Shown one piece after another: positions 6,945-17,500 of a DNA stretch of 47,068 nucleotides; position 1 is the first letter of the stretch, and each line of letters opens with the position of its first letter. The stretch lies in assembly GCA_028293765.1 (NCBI GenBank), contig JAQGOG010000099.1:1-47068 (forward strand), given 5' to 3'. The position numbers and the translations under genes are program-made. The DNA comes from Gammaproteobacteria bacterium (GTDB lineage Bacteria; Pseudomonadota; Gammaproteobacteria; Steroidobacterales; Steroidobacteraceae). Below the pieces are notes generated by a model, which saw nothing but the letters and a program-made list of their open reading frames with translations, made no database searches and was not told the origin of the DNA.

Positions 6945-8171
6945 GTGTTGAAGAAAGTCGCTGTGAATCAGCTCACAGTCGGAATGTTCGTCCATGGCTT
7001 CGACGAGGGCTGGCTCAAACATCCCTTCTGGCGCAATCGATTCCTGATCAAAGAGCAGTCCAGGCTGCGTGAGCTGCAGGAAAGTGGCCTGCAGCACTGC
7101 TGGATTGATGTCTCGAAAGGGCGGGATGTGCCGGAGGAGAAGCCGCAGGGACCCGCGGCGGCCGGGTTGGCGAATTTGAAGCGGCCGCCGGAACCCAAGC
7201 GCGAACCAGTATCGCTGTCCGATGAGCTCGAGCGGGCCGCGCAACTGCGCGCACGTTCAGCGGAAGCCATGCGCCGCATGTTCACCGAAGTGCGGCTCGG
7301 CAACGCCATCGAACCGGGTGAGTGCGTATCACTGGTCGATGACGTCGTCGAATCGATCAATCGCCATCCAGACGCCCTGCTCAGTCTCGCGCGCCTGAAG
7401 ACTGCCGACGAATATACCTACTTACATTCGGTGGCGGTGTGCGCGCTGATGGTAACGCTCGGGCGCCAGCTGGGCTTGGACGCTGCACAGTGCCGTGAGG
7501 CAGGGATGGCCGGGATGCTGCACGATCTTGGCAAAGCCGCCATGCCTCAAGAAGTCCTGAACAAGCCTGGAAAACTGACGCCCGCGGAATTCGAGATCAT
7601 CAAACAGCATCCCCTGCGTGGCTACGAGATGCTGCTCGCCGGCGCGGATGTCAGCGAAGGCACGAGGGATGTCTGTCGTCACCACCATGAGCGCATGGAT
7701 GGCACAGGTTACCCGGATGGGTTGGCGGGAGAACAGATCTCGCTGTTGGCACGCATGGGCGCAGTTTGCGACGTGTATGACGCGGTGACGTCCGATCGCC
7801 CGTACAAGGCCGGCTGGGATCCCGCGCAGGCCCTGTCCCAAATGGCCACCTGGAAAGGTCACTTCGACCCAGTGGTCTTTCAATCATTCGTCAAAAGCCT
7901 GGGTATCTATCCGACCGGCTCGTTGGTGCGGATGCGCTCCGGCCGACTGGCCGTCGTGCTCGACCAGAACCCCTCGGCACTGACCAAGCCTCGCGTGAAG
8001 CTGTTCTTTTCCACCAAGGCGGGGTTGCCTATGAAACCCCAAGTCCTCGATCTGGCGGCTCCCAACGTTGTGGATCAGATAGAGGCGCGGGAATCTCCCG
8101 ACAACTGGCAGTTTACGTACCTGACGGAATTGTGGGGCGGCGATGCAGCGCTGCGCCAGGCACGTGGCTAG
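6945..8171 (+). CDS. HD-GYP domain cyclic-di-GMP phosphodiesterase with N-terminal DUF3391
   Basis: About 408 residues. The N-terminal part (VAVNQLTVGMFVHGFDEGWL, to about residue 120) is DUF3391. The HD-GYP domain follows with H161, the HDLGK signature at 193-197, HHER at 247-250, GYP at 255-257 and a downstream RMGAVCDVYDAVTSDRPYK block. All metal ligands and the GYP motif of active enzymes are present, so hydrolysis of c-di-GMP is expected. The start is taken as GTG 6945 (TTG 6948 is equally possible), since DUF3391 begins there. No membrane segment, so cytoplasmic. It stands alone. Confidence 0.88.
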   Translation: MLKKVAVNQLTVGMFVHGFDEGWLKHPFWRNRFLIKEQSRLRELQESGLQHCWIDVSKGRDVPEEKPQGPAAAGLANLKRPPEPKREPVSLSDELERAAQLRARSAEAMRRMFTEVRLGNAIEPGECVSLVDDVVESINRHPDALLSLARLKTADEYTYLHSVAVCALMVTLGRQLGLDAAQCREAGMAGMLHDLGKAAMPQEVLNKPGKLTPAEFEIIKQHPLRGYEMLLAGADVSEGTRDVCRHHHERMDGTGYPDGLAGEQISLLARMGAVCDVYDAVTSDRPYKAGWDPAQALSQMATWKGHFDPVVFQSFVKSLGIYPTGSLVRMRSGRLAVVLDQNPSALTKPRVKLFFSTKAGLPMKPQVLDLAAPNVVDQIEARESPDNWQFTYLTELWGGDAALRQARG

Positions 8172-8204
8172 CGGGGGCGGCGCCTGCTCGCGGCACGGCC
8201 GCGC

Positions 8205-8681
8205 TCATTCTTCTTTTTGATAGGTGCCGACCAACTGCGCCTCCGCAATCACATGACCCTTCATGGCCTCCAGAAGCTGAGGTTTCATCGGGTTCCCTAG
8301 ATCGGGCAGCACCATGTCGAGCGCATAAAGCCTATGAAAGTATCGATGTCTACCGATTGGTGGACAGGGTCCACCGTAGCCGACGCGTTTCCAATCGTTG
8401 AGACCCTGCTTCGCCCCCACGGGCAGCCCACTACGCGCAGCATCTTCAGGCAGACCGTGCTCGTTAGCAGGAATGTCGTAGACGACCCAATGCACCCACG
8501 TCATCTTCGGTGCGCGCGGATCGGGCGCGTCCGGGTCCTCGATGATCAGCGCGAAACTCCTCGTGCCTTGCGGAGCCCCAGACCACGCCAGCCGCGGTGA
8601 AATATCGGCGCCTTCACAGGTATATTGCCTCGGGATTGCGCCGTTATTGGCAAACGCGGGCGACGACAGGATGAACGCCAT
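8205..8681 (-). CDS. YbhB/YbcL family Raf kinase inhibitor-like (PEBP) protein
   Basis: A 158-residue protein. It has FILSSPAFANNGAIPRQYTC at the N-terminus, the ligand-pocket motifs DPDAPDP and WVHWVVYDIP, and GYGGPCPPIGRHRYFHRLYA in the second half. These are the conserved DPDxP and GxxxHR blocks of bacterial PEBP-like proteins. The family binds phospholipid head groups or small anions; physiological function is unclear. The start is ATG 8679-8681; a GTG five codons upstream is possible. The gene is divergent from dsdA with about 80 bases between. Confidence 0.85.
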   Translation of the reverse strand: MAFILSSPAFANNGAIPRQYTCEGADISPRLAWSGAPQGTRSFALIIEDPDAPDPRAPKMTWVHWVVYDIPANEHGLPEDAARSGLPVGAKQGLNDWKRVGYGGPCPPIGRHRYFHRLYALDMVLPDLGNPMKPQLLEAMKGHVIAEAQLVGTYQKEE

Positions 8682-8762
8682 AGCTAATGTTTCCACGTCC
8701 CTAAGACTACGCGCGGTGCCTGGCGTGCGTAAACCTTCAATGCGCGAGAGTTACCAGGCCGA

Positions 8763-10010
8763 ATGGACGCCATCGCGCAACTCGTGACGGGTCGGCCAGC
8801 CGTCTGGCTCCGGCCGTCCGCGGGGCAGGCAGTCAACAAGACCCCTATCACAGCAGCGGAGATCCACGACGCTGAGCTGCGACTGAGCCGCTTTCGCCCG
8901 GTCCTGTCAGCCCTATTCCCGGCGGCAGGCTGGGACGGCAGAGTGTGTTCGCCGTTGATCGACTACCCGCAGCAGGCCGGCCTGCCATCTTTCCTCGTCA
9001 AGGCCGATCACGCTCTGCCCATGACCGGCTCAGTGAAGGCCCGCGGCGGCGTTTACGAGCTTTTGTGCCGCGTCGAAGCGCTTGGCGTGATGGAAGGTGT
9101 TATCACGCCGGGAAAGGCATTGACTGCGCTCGCGAGCGAGGCTGCGCGCTCTCTGCTTTCGAAGCACCGCATCGTCGTCGCCAGCACCGGCAACCTCGGC
9201 TTCAGCATTGGCGTCGTCGCGCGGGCGTTCGGTGTAAAGGCTGAAGTCCACATGTCGCATGATGCCAAAGCGTGGAAGAAGGACAGGCTCCGTTGCATCG
9301 GTGCAAACGTCATCGAGCACCTCTGCGACTACACTGAGACGGTAGCTCGCGCACGCGCGGCGGCGACCGACACTGGCAGCTACTTCGTCGATGACGAGAC
9401 CTCACGCTTGTTATTCGTCGGGTACGCTACCGCCGCCACCGAGCTCGCTGAGCAACTTGCCCAGCGCCGGTTCGAGATCGCGCCAGGCGCGCCATTGGTC
9501 GTGTATCTGCCGTGCGGCGTCGGTGGCGCACCTGGCGGAATCACGGCAGGCCTCAAGACAATCTACGGCAACAATGTGATCTGCGTCTTTGTCGAGCCGG
9601 TGGCATCGGCCTGCGTGTTTGCGGCGCTCGCGGTCGGGAAGGGCTCGCCCATCAGTGTGTATGACCTCGGTCTCAATAATGAAACGATCGCCGATGGTCT
9701 CGCGGTCCCCGTCGCATCCGGACTCGTCCTGGAGTCGATCGGTGCGAGCATCGATGCCGCCGTAGCGGTGACCGACGCGGCGATGCTGGAGTGGGTTCGC
9801 CGCGCCTGGGTCGAGGCCCGACTGCGCCTGGAGCCGTCGGCCGCCTCGGGTTTCGCCGCGATGTCCCTATTCCTCGCGGCGGCGCATGCGGCAAACGCCG
9901 CGCCATCTGCAAATGCGGTACACGTCGTATGGACCACCGGCGGCTCGTTACTTCCGGAAGATCAGTTCGCAGCGCTGCTGGCCAGCACGACTCCAACCGT
10001 TCGCGGTTGA
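8763..10010 (+). CDS. dsdA: D-serine ammonia-lyase (D-serine dehydratase)
   Basis: A 415-residue fold-type II PLP enzyme converting D-serine to pyruvate and ammonia. The Schiff-base lysine is K92 in MTGSVKARGG, substrate-loop residues lie in ASTGNLGFSIG, and the PLP-phosphate glycine loop is PCGVGGAPGGI (about 247-257). The motif ENIADGL-like NNETIADGLAVP and the C-terminal VWTTGGSLLP are also typical of DsdA. Length is close to the usual 440. There is no DsdC regulator or DsdX transporter next to it; the neighbours are a divergent PEBP gene and a convergent OYE gene, so this looks like a stand-alone detoxification or catabolic gene. Confidence 0.9.
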   Translation: MDAIAQLVTGRPAVWLRPSAGQAVNKTPITAAEIHDAELRLSRFRPVLSALFPAAGWDGRVCSPLIDYPQQAGLPSFLVKADHALPMTGSVKARGGVYELLCRVEALGVMEGVITPGKALTALASEAARSLLSKHRIVVASTGNLGFSIGVVARAFGVKAEVHMSHDAKAWKKDRLRCIGANVIEHLCDYTETVARARAAATDTGSYFVDDETSRLLFVGYATAATELAEQLAQRRFEIAPGAPLVVYLPCGVGGAPGGITAGLKTIYGNNVICVFVEPVASACVFAALAVGKGSPISVYDLGLNNETIADGLAVPVASGLVLESIGASIDAAVAVTDAAMLEWVRRAWVEARLRLEPSAASGFAAMSLFLAAAHAANAAPSANAVHVVWTTGGSLLPEDQFAALLASTTPTVRG

Positions 10011-10092
10011 AAAATCACGCCGCAATACGTCGCTGTGGGAACGCGGTCACGCGCCCCATGTTAGGTGGATTCATCGTTGGCTGCCGCTAACT

Positions 10093-11259
10093 CTACTTAT
10101 TGCGCCGCTTGATCGCATAGCCATACTGAATAGGCCACGCTGGATCCTCTCCCAGCTCCTGCTGCGCCTTCACGGCCCAGTAAGGATCACGGAGCATTTC
10201 GCGCCCGATGAGCACCAGATCGGCGTCGCCACTCTTGATAATCTCGTCTGCGTGCCGAGGCTCGGTGATCAGTCCAACCGCGCCCGTAACGACATCCGCC
10301 TCCGCGCGAATCCGCGTGGCGCAAGGCACCTGGTAGCCCTTCACGATCGGGATGCGCGCTCGGGGCATCGTGCCGCCCGAGGATACATCGATCACGTCCA
10401 CGCCGAGCCGTTTGAGCCTCTTTGCGAGCTCGATCGACTGCTCGACGTCCCAACCGCCCTCGGTCCAGTCAGTTGCGGAGATGCGCACGAAGAGCGGCAG
10501 CTCCGCCGGCATCAGCTTGCGCACGCGCTCGGCGACCTGCAGCAACAGGCGCATCCGATTCTCCAGACTGCCGCCATACTCGTCGTCTCGGCGATTCGAG
10601 AGAGGCGAGAGGAACTCGTGCAACAGGTAACCATGCGCTGCGTGGACTTCGATGATCTCAAAGCCTGCAGCCAGAGCGCGCTTGGCCGCGGCCTCGAAGT
10701 TAGCGATGATCTGCTGGATGCCGGCATTATCGAGGGCGCGTGGGGCTGGGTCGCCGTCATTGAACGGCACCGCGCTGGGGGCGACTACCGTCCATCCGCC
10801 CTCCTCGGGCCTCAGACGACGCCCGCCTTTCCACGGCGGCTCGCAACTGCCCTTCCGGCCGGCATGCGCGAGCTGGATCCCTGCCGCCGCGCCTTGCGAG
10901 TGCACGAACCGTGCGATGCGCGCAAGCGGCTCGATGTGCTCATCGCTCCAGATTCCCATGTCCGCCGGCGAGATACGGCCGTCGCACATCACGGCGCTCG
11001 CTTCGACGAACAAGGCACCTGCTCCGCCGACAGCTCGGCTGCCCAGATGCACGAGATGCCAGTCGTTCGCCATGCCTTCGGTGGCGCTGTACTGACACAT
11101 CGGCGACACGACGATCCGATTGCGCAGCGTAATACCGCGCAGGGACAGCGGCGTGAGCAGATCTATTTCGGGGATCTCCTGATCATGCTCCATATCAGCC
11201 GCCGCACCCGGGCCGCTCGGGTACGGGACTTCCGCTTGGCGCGTGCTGAGTTCGTTCAT
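10093..11259 (-). CDS. NADH:flavin oxidoreductase, Old Yellow Enzyme family (YqjM-like)
   Basis: A 388-residue TIM-barrel FMN enzyme. SPMCQYSA near residues 52-59 carries the Cys/Tyr pair (C55, Y57) that marks the YqjM/thermophilic-like subclass. HAGRKGS holds the substrate-binding His, HAAHGYLLHEFLSPLSNRR and YGGSLENR are family signatures, and GLITEP plus LIGREMLRDP form the FMN-phosphate site. It should reduce activated alkenes with NAD(P)H. ATG 11257-11259 is chosen; the longer frame to 11382 adds an unrelated basic leader. It is followed (upstream on the same strand) by an aldo/keto reductase, so the two may share a carbonyl/enone detoxification role, but the gap of about 190 bases argues against a tight operon. 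Confidence 0.9.
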   Translation of the reverse strand: MNELSTRQAEVPYPSGPGAAADMEHDQEIPEIDLLTPLSLRGITLRNRIVVSPMCQYSATEGMANDWHLVHLGSRAVGGAGALFVEASAVMCDGRISPADMGIWSDEHIEPLARIARFVHSQGAAAGIQLAHAGRKGSCEPPWKGGRRLRPEEGGWTVVAPSAVPFNDGDPAPRALDNAGIQQIIANFEAAAKRALAAGFEIIEVHAAHGYLLHEFLSPLSNRRDDEYGGSLENRMRLLLQVAERVRKLMPAELPLFVRISATDWTEGGWDVEQSIELAKRLKRLGVDVIDVSSGGTMPRARIPIVKGYQVPCATRIRAEADVVTGAVGLITEPRHADEIIKSGDADLVLIGREMLRDPYWAVKAQQELGEDPAWPIQYGYAIKRRNK

Positions 11260-11453
11260 GGCCTGCCCTCGAAAAGCGAGCCAGCAACAAAGCAAACCCC
11301 ATGCCCGCTTACCGTCGCACCAGGTACCCGCAGCCAAAGCGCTTGCGCGGCCGCATCGTTGCACCATCGACAACCACCCCAAGGACTGTCCTAACGGGTA
11401 GTGCGCGACGTCGAGCCCTGCGGACCGCCGCCACGTCGCGGCGCGATCACGAG

Positions 11454-12434
11454 CTACCGGTCGATCATTTTGCTCATGGCTTCCCCGTACCGAGGTCCGG
11501 CCACGTTACCGCCGATGGAGTCCAGCTGATCCAACTCGTTCCGGGTCAATGTTATGGAGGCGGCGGCGACGTTTTCCTCCAGATAGGTGCGGCGCTTGGT
11601 TCCCGGGATCGGCACGACATCCTCGCCCTGCTGCAATAACCAGGCGAGAGCCACTTGCGATGGCTCAACCCGCCGGTCTCTTGCGACCGACGTGACGATG
11701 TCCACCAGCCGCATGTTGCGATCGTAGCTCTCTCCAGCGAAGCGGGGATCACGGCGACGATAGTCGTTGTCTGGCGTCGCTTCCGGCCGCGGAGCCTTGC
11801 CGGTGAGAAATCCTCGACCGAGCGGACTGTACGGCACCAGGCCGATGCCGAGCTCGCGCAACGTGGGCAGAACGTCGGCCTCCAGATTCCGTTCCCACAA
11901 CGAGTATTCGCTCTGCAACGCCGCAATGGGGTGCACGGCATGGGCGCGCCGCAGGGTCTTCGTACCGGCTTCCGACAGACCGAGGAACCGCACCTTGCCT
12001 TGCTCTACCAACCGACTCATGGCACCTACGGTGTCCTCGATGGGGACCGCGGGATCCACTCGATGCTGGTAGAACAAATCGATGTAATCGGTGTCGAGCC
12101 GCTTCAAGCACTGGTCGGCGACTTGCAGCACGTGCTGGGGACGGCTGTCGAGGCCGCCCAACGGATTGGATGCGCTGATACTGAAGCCGAATTTGGTAGC
12201 GATGACGGCGCGGTCGCGACGGCCCTTGAGCGCGCGGCCCAGCAGCTCTTCGTTCTTGAAGGGCCCGTAAACCTCAGCCGTGTCGAAAAAATTGAGGCCC
12301 AATTCGAGAGCCCGATGGATGGTCGCAACCGATTCCGCGTCGTCCGGAGTGCCGTAGCTCTGGCTCATTCCCATGCAGCCCAGACCCAGTGCCGAAACAG
12401 TGAGATTCTGTGTGCCCAACTTGCGCAGCTGCAT
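11454..12434 (-). CDS. Aldo/keto reductase
   Basis: A 326-residue (beta/alpha)8 NADPH-dependent reductase. The catalytic tetrad is visible: D51 in FFDTAEVYG, Y56, K81 in IATKFGF and the His of FYQHRVDP (about 123). The C-terminal cofactor loop PIPGTKRRTYLEENVAA is intact. The opening MQLRKLGTQNLTVSALGLGC and the GMSQSYG loop are typical of the YajO/PlyG-like AKR branch, which often acts on xenobiotic carbonyls. ATG 12432-12434 is the natural start of the fold; the longer frame to 12485 has no support. Same strand as the OYE gene downstream. Confidence 0.9.
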   Translation of the reverse strand: MQLRKLGTQNLTVSALGLGCMGMSQSYGTPDDAESVATIHRALELGLNFFDTAEVYGPFKNEELLGRALKGRRDRAVIATKFGFSISASNPLGGLDSRPQHVLQVADQCLKRLDTDYIDLFYQHRVDPAVPIEDTVGAMSRLVEQGKVRFLGLSEAGTKTLRRAHAVHPIAALQSEYSLWERNLEADVLPTLRELGIGLVPYSPLGRGFLTGKAPRPEATPDNDYRRRDPRFAGESYDRNMRLVDIVTSVARDRRVEPSQVALAWLLQQGEDVVPIPGTKRRTYLEENVAAASITLTRNELDQLDSIGGNVAGPRYGEAMSKMIDR

Positions 12435-12840
12435 GGTGCCCTCGCTTGGCGATCCGATCGATTGACGCTCACGTCCGTTATACAAATATGACGAGCGCTT
12501 GTGTATCTACCAAAAGGGTGAGCGTCGCTCGTGGCGAAATCCAGGTGCGACACGAACCTCGCGATGCAATTGACCAGCCGCAGCGTCACGGCAGGCGCAT
12601 ATCGTGCGGCCGGTGGTGAGCCCCTGATTACTCCATCGCGTCAGTCGGACGACATGATACTAACTTCGGCCGAAACGGATCTAACGGGTAAATGAGTACA
12701 GGCTGACTTCTCATGGAACCAATCAGAACGTGCTCGCGGTGCGGTCGTGAAGCTGCAGGCGCAATAGACACGCAGACCTGCCGGACTCGCGACTCTTCAG
12801 TCATGTTCATTTAAGCCGCATCTCGTGACATGATGTTCTC
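12435..12840. other. Divergent intergenic region between aldo/keto reductase and MBL-fold genes
   Basis: About 400 bases. Frames inside are short and motif-free. It must hold the promoters of both flanking genes, but no clear -35/-10 pair or dyad was found by eye. Confidence 0.4.
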
Positions 12841-13920
12841 ATGGATACGCCGGCCAGCCCTGTCATAGCCCCGCCCCGTCGCCGCTGGCGTCTCCGCGAC
12901 ACGTTCCGTTCGCTCGCAGGAGGTCCCGGCTACGCGGGGCCGCGATCAGATCATTTCGACGGCCACCGTTTCTTCAACCCGGATGTGCAGACCGGACGTT
13001 CCTTCAGGGATTTTCTCCGTTGGCAGCGGACCCGGCAGCGCAAACCATGGCCTGAGTGGGTCGAAAACCGTGCCCGCCCATCGCTGCCGACTACGCTTTC
13101 ACCCGGCGAGGTCGCGCTCACGTTCGTCAATCACATCACCTTTCTGCTGCAATTCCCTGGCCTCAATGTCCTGACCGACCCTGTTTATTCGCAACGTGTC
13201 AGTCCGTTCCGTAGCATCGGCCCGAAACGCGTCCGTGATCCCGGCCTCCCGTTTGAGCAACTGCCACCGATCCATCTGGTGCTCATCACGCACAATCACT
13301 ACGACCACCTCGATATCGAGACACTCCTGCGTCTCGAGGAGGCGCACGCGCCGCGATTCGTGACCAGCCTGGGCAACCGCGCTTTTCTCCAGCAGTTCGG
13401 CTTGCACACCGTGGACGACCTCGACTGGTGGCAAAGCGTGGAAGCGGCGGAGGCGACAATTACTCTCGCCCCGGCACAACACTGGTCGAGCCGTCGCCCG
13501 CGTAACCGCAATCGCACGCTCTGGGGCGGATTCATCGTGCGCACGCGCGAGCGACAGGTCTATTTTGCGGGGGATACGGGTTACTGGAAACACTTCCGCA
13601 ACATTCGCGAAAGGTTCGGACGCATGGATCTGGCGCTCCTGCCGATCGGCGCGTACGAGCCCCGCTGGTTCATGCGCGATCAGCACATGAATCCTGAAGA
13701 TGCAGCGCGCGCCCACCTCGACCTCGGCGCCCGGATTTCTGTGGGCACCCACTTCGGCTGCTTTCAGCTCACGGACGAAGGAATCGACGACCCGCCGCTC
13801 GAGCTTGCCGCCGCGCGCGAACGACACGGCATTTCGCCAGATGCGTTCCAGGTGCTGGAGACCGGCGAGACGCGCGTGTTCGACGGTCGGGATGAGTCAT
13901 TCAGGTCCAATTCAACGTAG
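12841..13920 (+). CDS. MBL-fold metallo-hydrolase (NAPE-PLD/UlaG-like)
   Basis: A 359-residue protein. After a basic N-terminal leader comes the beta-lactamase fold with LTFVNHITFLLQ, LTDPVYSQRVSPF and the metal motif THNHYDHLD (HxHxDH). PAQHWSSR, YFAGDTGYW (bridging Asp) and DQHMNPEDA, VGTHFGCFQL follow. This order matches the N-acyl-phosphatidylethanolamine-phospholipase-D-like branch of the superfamily, so a phosphodiester or lactone substrate is possible. All metal ligands are present. No signal peptide; the N-terminal Pro/Arg-rich segment is probably unstructured. It is monocistronic. Confidence 0.88.
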   Translation: MDTPASPVIAPPRRRWRLRDTFRSLAGGPGYAGPRSDHFDGHRFFNPDVQTGRSFRDFLRWQRTRQRKPWPEWVENRARPSLPTTLSPGEVALTFVNHITFLLQFPGLNVLTDPVYSQRVSPFRSIGPKRVRDPGLPFEQLPPIHLVLITHNHYDHLDIETLLRLEEAHAPRFVTSLGNRAFLQQFGLHTVDDLDWWQSVEAAEATITLAPAQHWSSRRPRNRNRTLWGGFIVRTRERQVYFAGDTGYWKHFRNIRERFGRMDLALLPIGAYEPRWFMRDQHMNPEDAARAHLDLGARISVGTHFGCFQLTDEGIDDPPLELAAARERHGISPDAFQVLETGETRVFDGRDESFRSNST

Positions 13921-14510
13921 CGTTCTCCTCCAGACGAGTCCTCCCGCGCGCGAAAGCGTCAGCCCTCTTTAATCACCCTCCCCAAGAAAAGACAGCACTC
14001 CGTTCCACGACTGCTTGTCTAGAGCGGCGTTGTGGTCTTCCGACAGGTGAAATTTCCTGCCACTGCGACAATCGCGCTTCCGCCCACCGTGCGCTTATCG
14101 AACGACTCAGTGAGGCGTATCGGGACTAAGGGCGCAAGACCTGCGGTTGAATCCGTCGCTCCGCTGTGTGAGCCAGCGCAGCTTGCCGTAAGGAAAACGA
14201 CCAGGACCCTCCCCACACTGGATTTGCCTGGCTCCGAGCTCAACCTCAATACCGACACGACACCGGAGCGTGATTTTTCAAACAGCGCGCGACATGACGG
14301 ACTAACGAGACCAGCTCTCAATGGCGTCCGCGATTCTGGACGGAGAACAGAGCGTCGGTCACTCTGTGGTCATCTATTTTGTTACTAACTGTTGTCGCGG
14401 ACGCGCGCGCCGTAGTAGTGTAGAAGGCAAGTACTGTGAATAAGGGGACGCCAAGATCCCTCTCGCAGTTACAAGACAGCTCATCGGCCGGTGGGAGGGG
14501 GGACGTGGCG
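13921..14510. other. Upstream region of the TonB receptor, no gene supported
   Basis: About 590 bases. Long open frames exist on both strands (14032-14388 plus, 14019-14321 minus) but they overlap each other, lack ribosome-binding sites and show no known domain. The segment 14436-14510 is an in-frame extension of the receptor from a GTG with a GAAGG box; I prefer the downstream ATG. Confidence 0.4.
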
Positions 14511-17500
14511 ATGAACAGAGCGGGATCTGCCCTGCGGGGCGGGCGTGGGAGCGCTGTAGGTCAGCGTGTTGCGTATCTGGCCCTGGCCGTGAGTGTCCTG
14601 ACCATGACGGGACTCGCGGCGGCGTACGCCGAGGATGACACCGGGCCGGTGCAGGAGGTCGTGGTCACTGGCTCGCGCATTCGCCAACAGACTGGAATGA
14701 ATACGCCCGTTCCCGTGACGACGGTTACGACTTCGGATCTAACCGCTCTGAACCCCGGCGCATCGATCGCCGATCAGCTGGATAAGTTACCACAGCTATT
14801 TCAGACGGAATCGGCGCAGCGTGGCAGCGGTGCACTTTTCGGCAACGCCGGCGGCACTTACCTCAACCTTCGAGGCCTGGAAAGCAAGCGGACACTCGTG
14901 CTGCTCGACGGGTCCCGTGTCGTCGAGGACGACCGCGGCGGCACCGTAAACGTCGGTGTGTTTCCAACGGCGCTCATCAAATCCGTCGACATCATCACCG
15001 GCGGCGCCTCGGCTCAGTACGGCGCCGACGCGGTAGGCGGAGTCGTCAACTTCGTCCTGGATCGTAACTTCGAGGGTCTGAAGGCGAGCGCTGCAACCGG
15101 GATCACCGCGGTGGGTGACGGATTCAGCCGCAAGTTCGGGATTGCGGGTGGCATTAAGATTGGCGAAAAGCTGCATGTTACAGCATCGGTAGACTATAAC
15201 CGTATCAACCAGATCCAGCGCGATCCGACCAAGCTCGGGAGCTGGTTCCAGCGTTGGGGCTTCGTCACCAACCCGGCCTGGAAGTCGGCGACGCTCACTC
15301 CAGGAGTGCCGCAACGCCTGACGTTACCCAACGTGATCTCGTCTGTACACTCACCCTATGGCCGGATCGATACGGCATATAGCACGCTCGCGCCGAGCAC
15401 CGGCTTGGGAGCGAAAACGGTGCCCAACTTCCCCTATTTGAACTACGTCTTCACCCCGGACGGCACGGGTGTGCGGCCCTTTGTGCCGGGCTCGATTTCC
15501 TCCGGGTCGGGCGGTACCCAATCAATGTCGGGTAGCCCCGAGTACGCGTCCGGCAATGCAGCGTTCCCGGGCGGACCGTTTGGCGCTGAAGTGAAGGAAC
15601 CGTCCGCGTTCGTAGGCTTCAAATACGATCTTACCGACCGTGTGCGCCTGATAGCTCAGGCAATGTACGGCGTCTCGGAGTCGAACCAGTACAACCAGCG
15701 GGGCCTGCCCCACCTGCAGGACATCTGGTACGCGACGATCTATTCGGGCAACCCATTCCTGCCGGCTGCCGTGCAGCAGGCCATGACGGCGCAGAACGTA
15801 GCCGCTATCAAAATGCTCAAGCTGGGTCAGCTTCCGGGCCTGCAGAACTGGGCAGACAACCAGACCAACCACAACGTGCATACGATGTTCACGTGGAACG
15901 TCGGCGGCGAGGCCGACCTCTGGTCGGATTGGCAGGTGCGGGCCAACTGGCAAACGGGTCGCTCGCACAAGTTCACCGAGGTCATAGGCGATCTGCGGGT
16001 GGATCGCGAGTTCCTCGCGCTGGATGCCGTTACGGGCCCGAACGGAACTCCGATCTGCCGCGTGCAGCTCTACAACCCGACGCCGGCGCAGCTGGCAGCC
16101 TCCGTGGCCGGAAAGACCAACAAATTCGGGACGCCGTTGCTCTCCCCTGTGGGCCTGGACAACACCATCAGCGGTTGCGTGCCGCTGAATCCCTTCGGCC
16201 AGGGCAATGTATCTCAGGCGGCACGGGATTACCTGGTCGGCACCAAGTGGGGTGTCAGCGATGTTCACCAACACTTCGGCGAAGTCATTCTGACGGGGAA
16301 ACTCGTCGATGGGTGGGCAGGCCCCATCTCCTCGGCCTTCGGCGCGACCTACCGCAAGGAGGAATTGGTGCAGACTCCCTACCCGTACGACGTCGAATCG
16401 CTGGGACCGCCACTCAATGCGCCCTCGCTCGGCATCCGGGGAATTCCGGGGGGCTTCACGGGGGGTAGCCCGAATCTGATCCAGTTCTCGACGGTTCCTC
16501 CGATCCAGGGCAAGTACGATGTCAAGGAGGCATTCGCCGAATTGCAGCTGCCCCTGTTCAAGACCTCAACCGGACAGAGGCTCGACTCGGACTTCGCGGT
16601 GCGCGGTTCGCGCTACTCGAGCGCAGGATCCGTCGAGGCACACAAGTTCGGCCTCGACTTTCAGGTGTACCGCGACCTGCGGCTCCGGGGCACTCTGTCC
16701 CGCGACGTGCGCGAGGCCACGTTCGCCGAGCGCTTCGACAACCAGGGATCCGGCGGTACCGTAAACGATCCGGCGCCCGTCGGACTCAACGGCGCGACGA
16801 ACCAGTCGTTCCAGATCACTTCGGTCGCCGTTGGTAACCCGAACCTCAAACCGGAGAAGGCCGACACCATGACGCTGGGAGCGATCTTCCGTCCGAGCTT
16901 CAACTGGCTGAACGGATTGCAGCTCTCGGCCGATTACTACAGCATCAAGGTGAAGGACGCAATCGGTCAGCTCGGCGTCCAGAACATCACGCAGTTCTGC
17001 TATACCGGCCAGACGTCATTGTGCCAGTACGTAGAGCGCGATCCGCTGGCCGGAACCCTCACCCGCGTATTCAACCCGTATCTGAACATCGCGCAGGTCA
17101 AGGTCAGGGGCATCGACTTCGAAGGGCAATACCTCGCGCATCCGTCGTTGTTCCCGCACGTGCCGCAGACGCTGAGCCTCCGCGCTTTCGTCAGCCGGCT
17201 GCTGGAGAGAACCAACATCCCGACTCCGGGCGCGCGGCCGGTCCGCTTGGAGGGCGGCTTCGATCAGAGCGGCGCCAATGGTGCGGTCCTGTATCCCACC
17301 TGGAAGGGCAATCTATCCATGGCGTACGGGCTGGGCTCATGGACGGCCCAGGTGCTGGAAGAGTGGCTCGGCGTCGTGAAGATCAATACGGCCTGGGTCG
17401 AGGGCGTCGACGTCGACCACAACACTCTGCCAAACTACTTCAACACCAACTTGAAACTGGCGTACAGTGCGGAGGCATTCGGGAGTCACACCTGGGAAGC

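Noticed and set aside
9886..11394. 502-codon plus-strand frame opposite the OYE gene
   Set aside because: Shadow of the OYE and dsdA coding sequences; the OYE frame has all family motifs, this one has none.
14019..14388. Antisense pair of 100-118-codon frames upstream of the TonB receptor
   Set aside because: Both strands give equally plausible text with no motif and no start signal, as expected of GC-rich noise.
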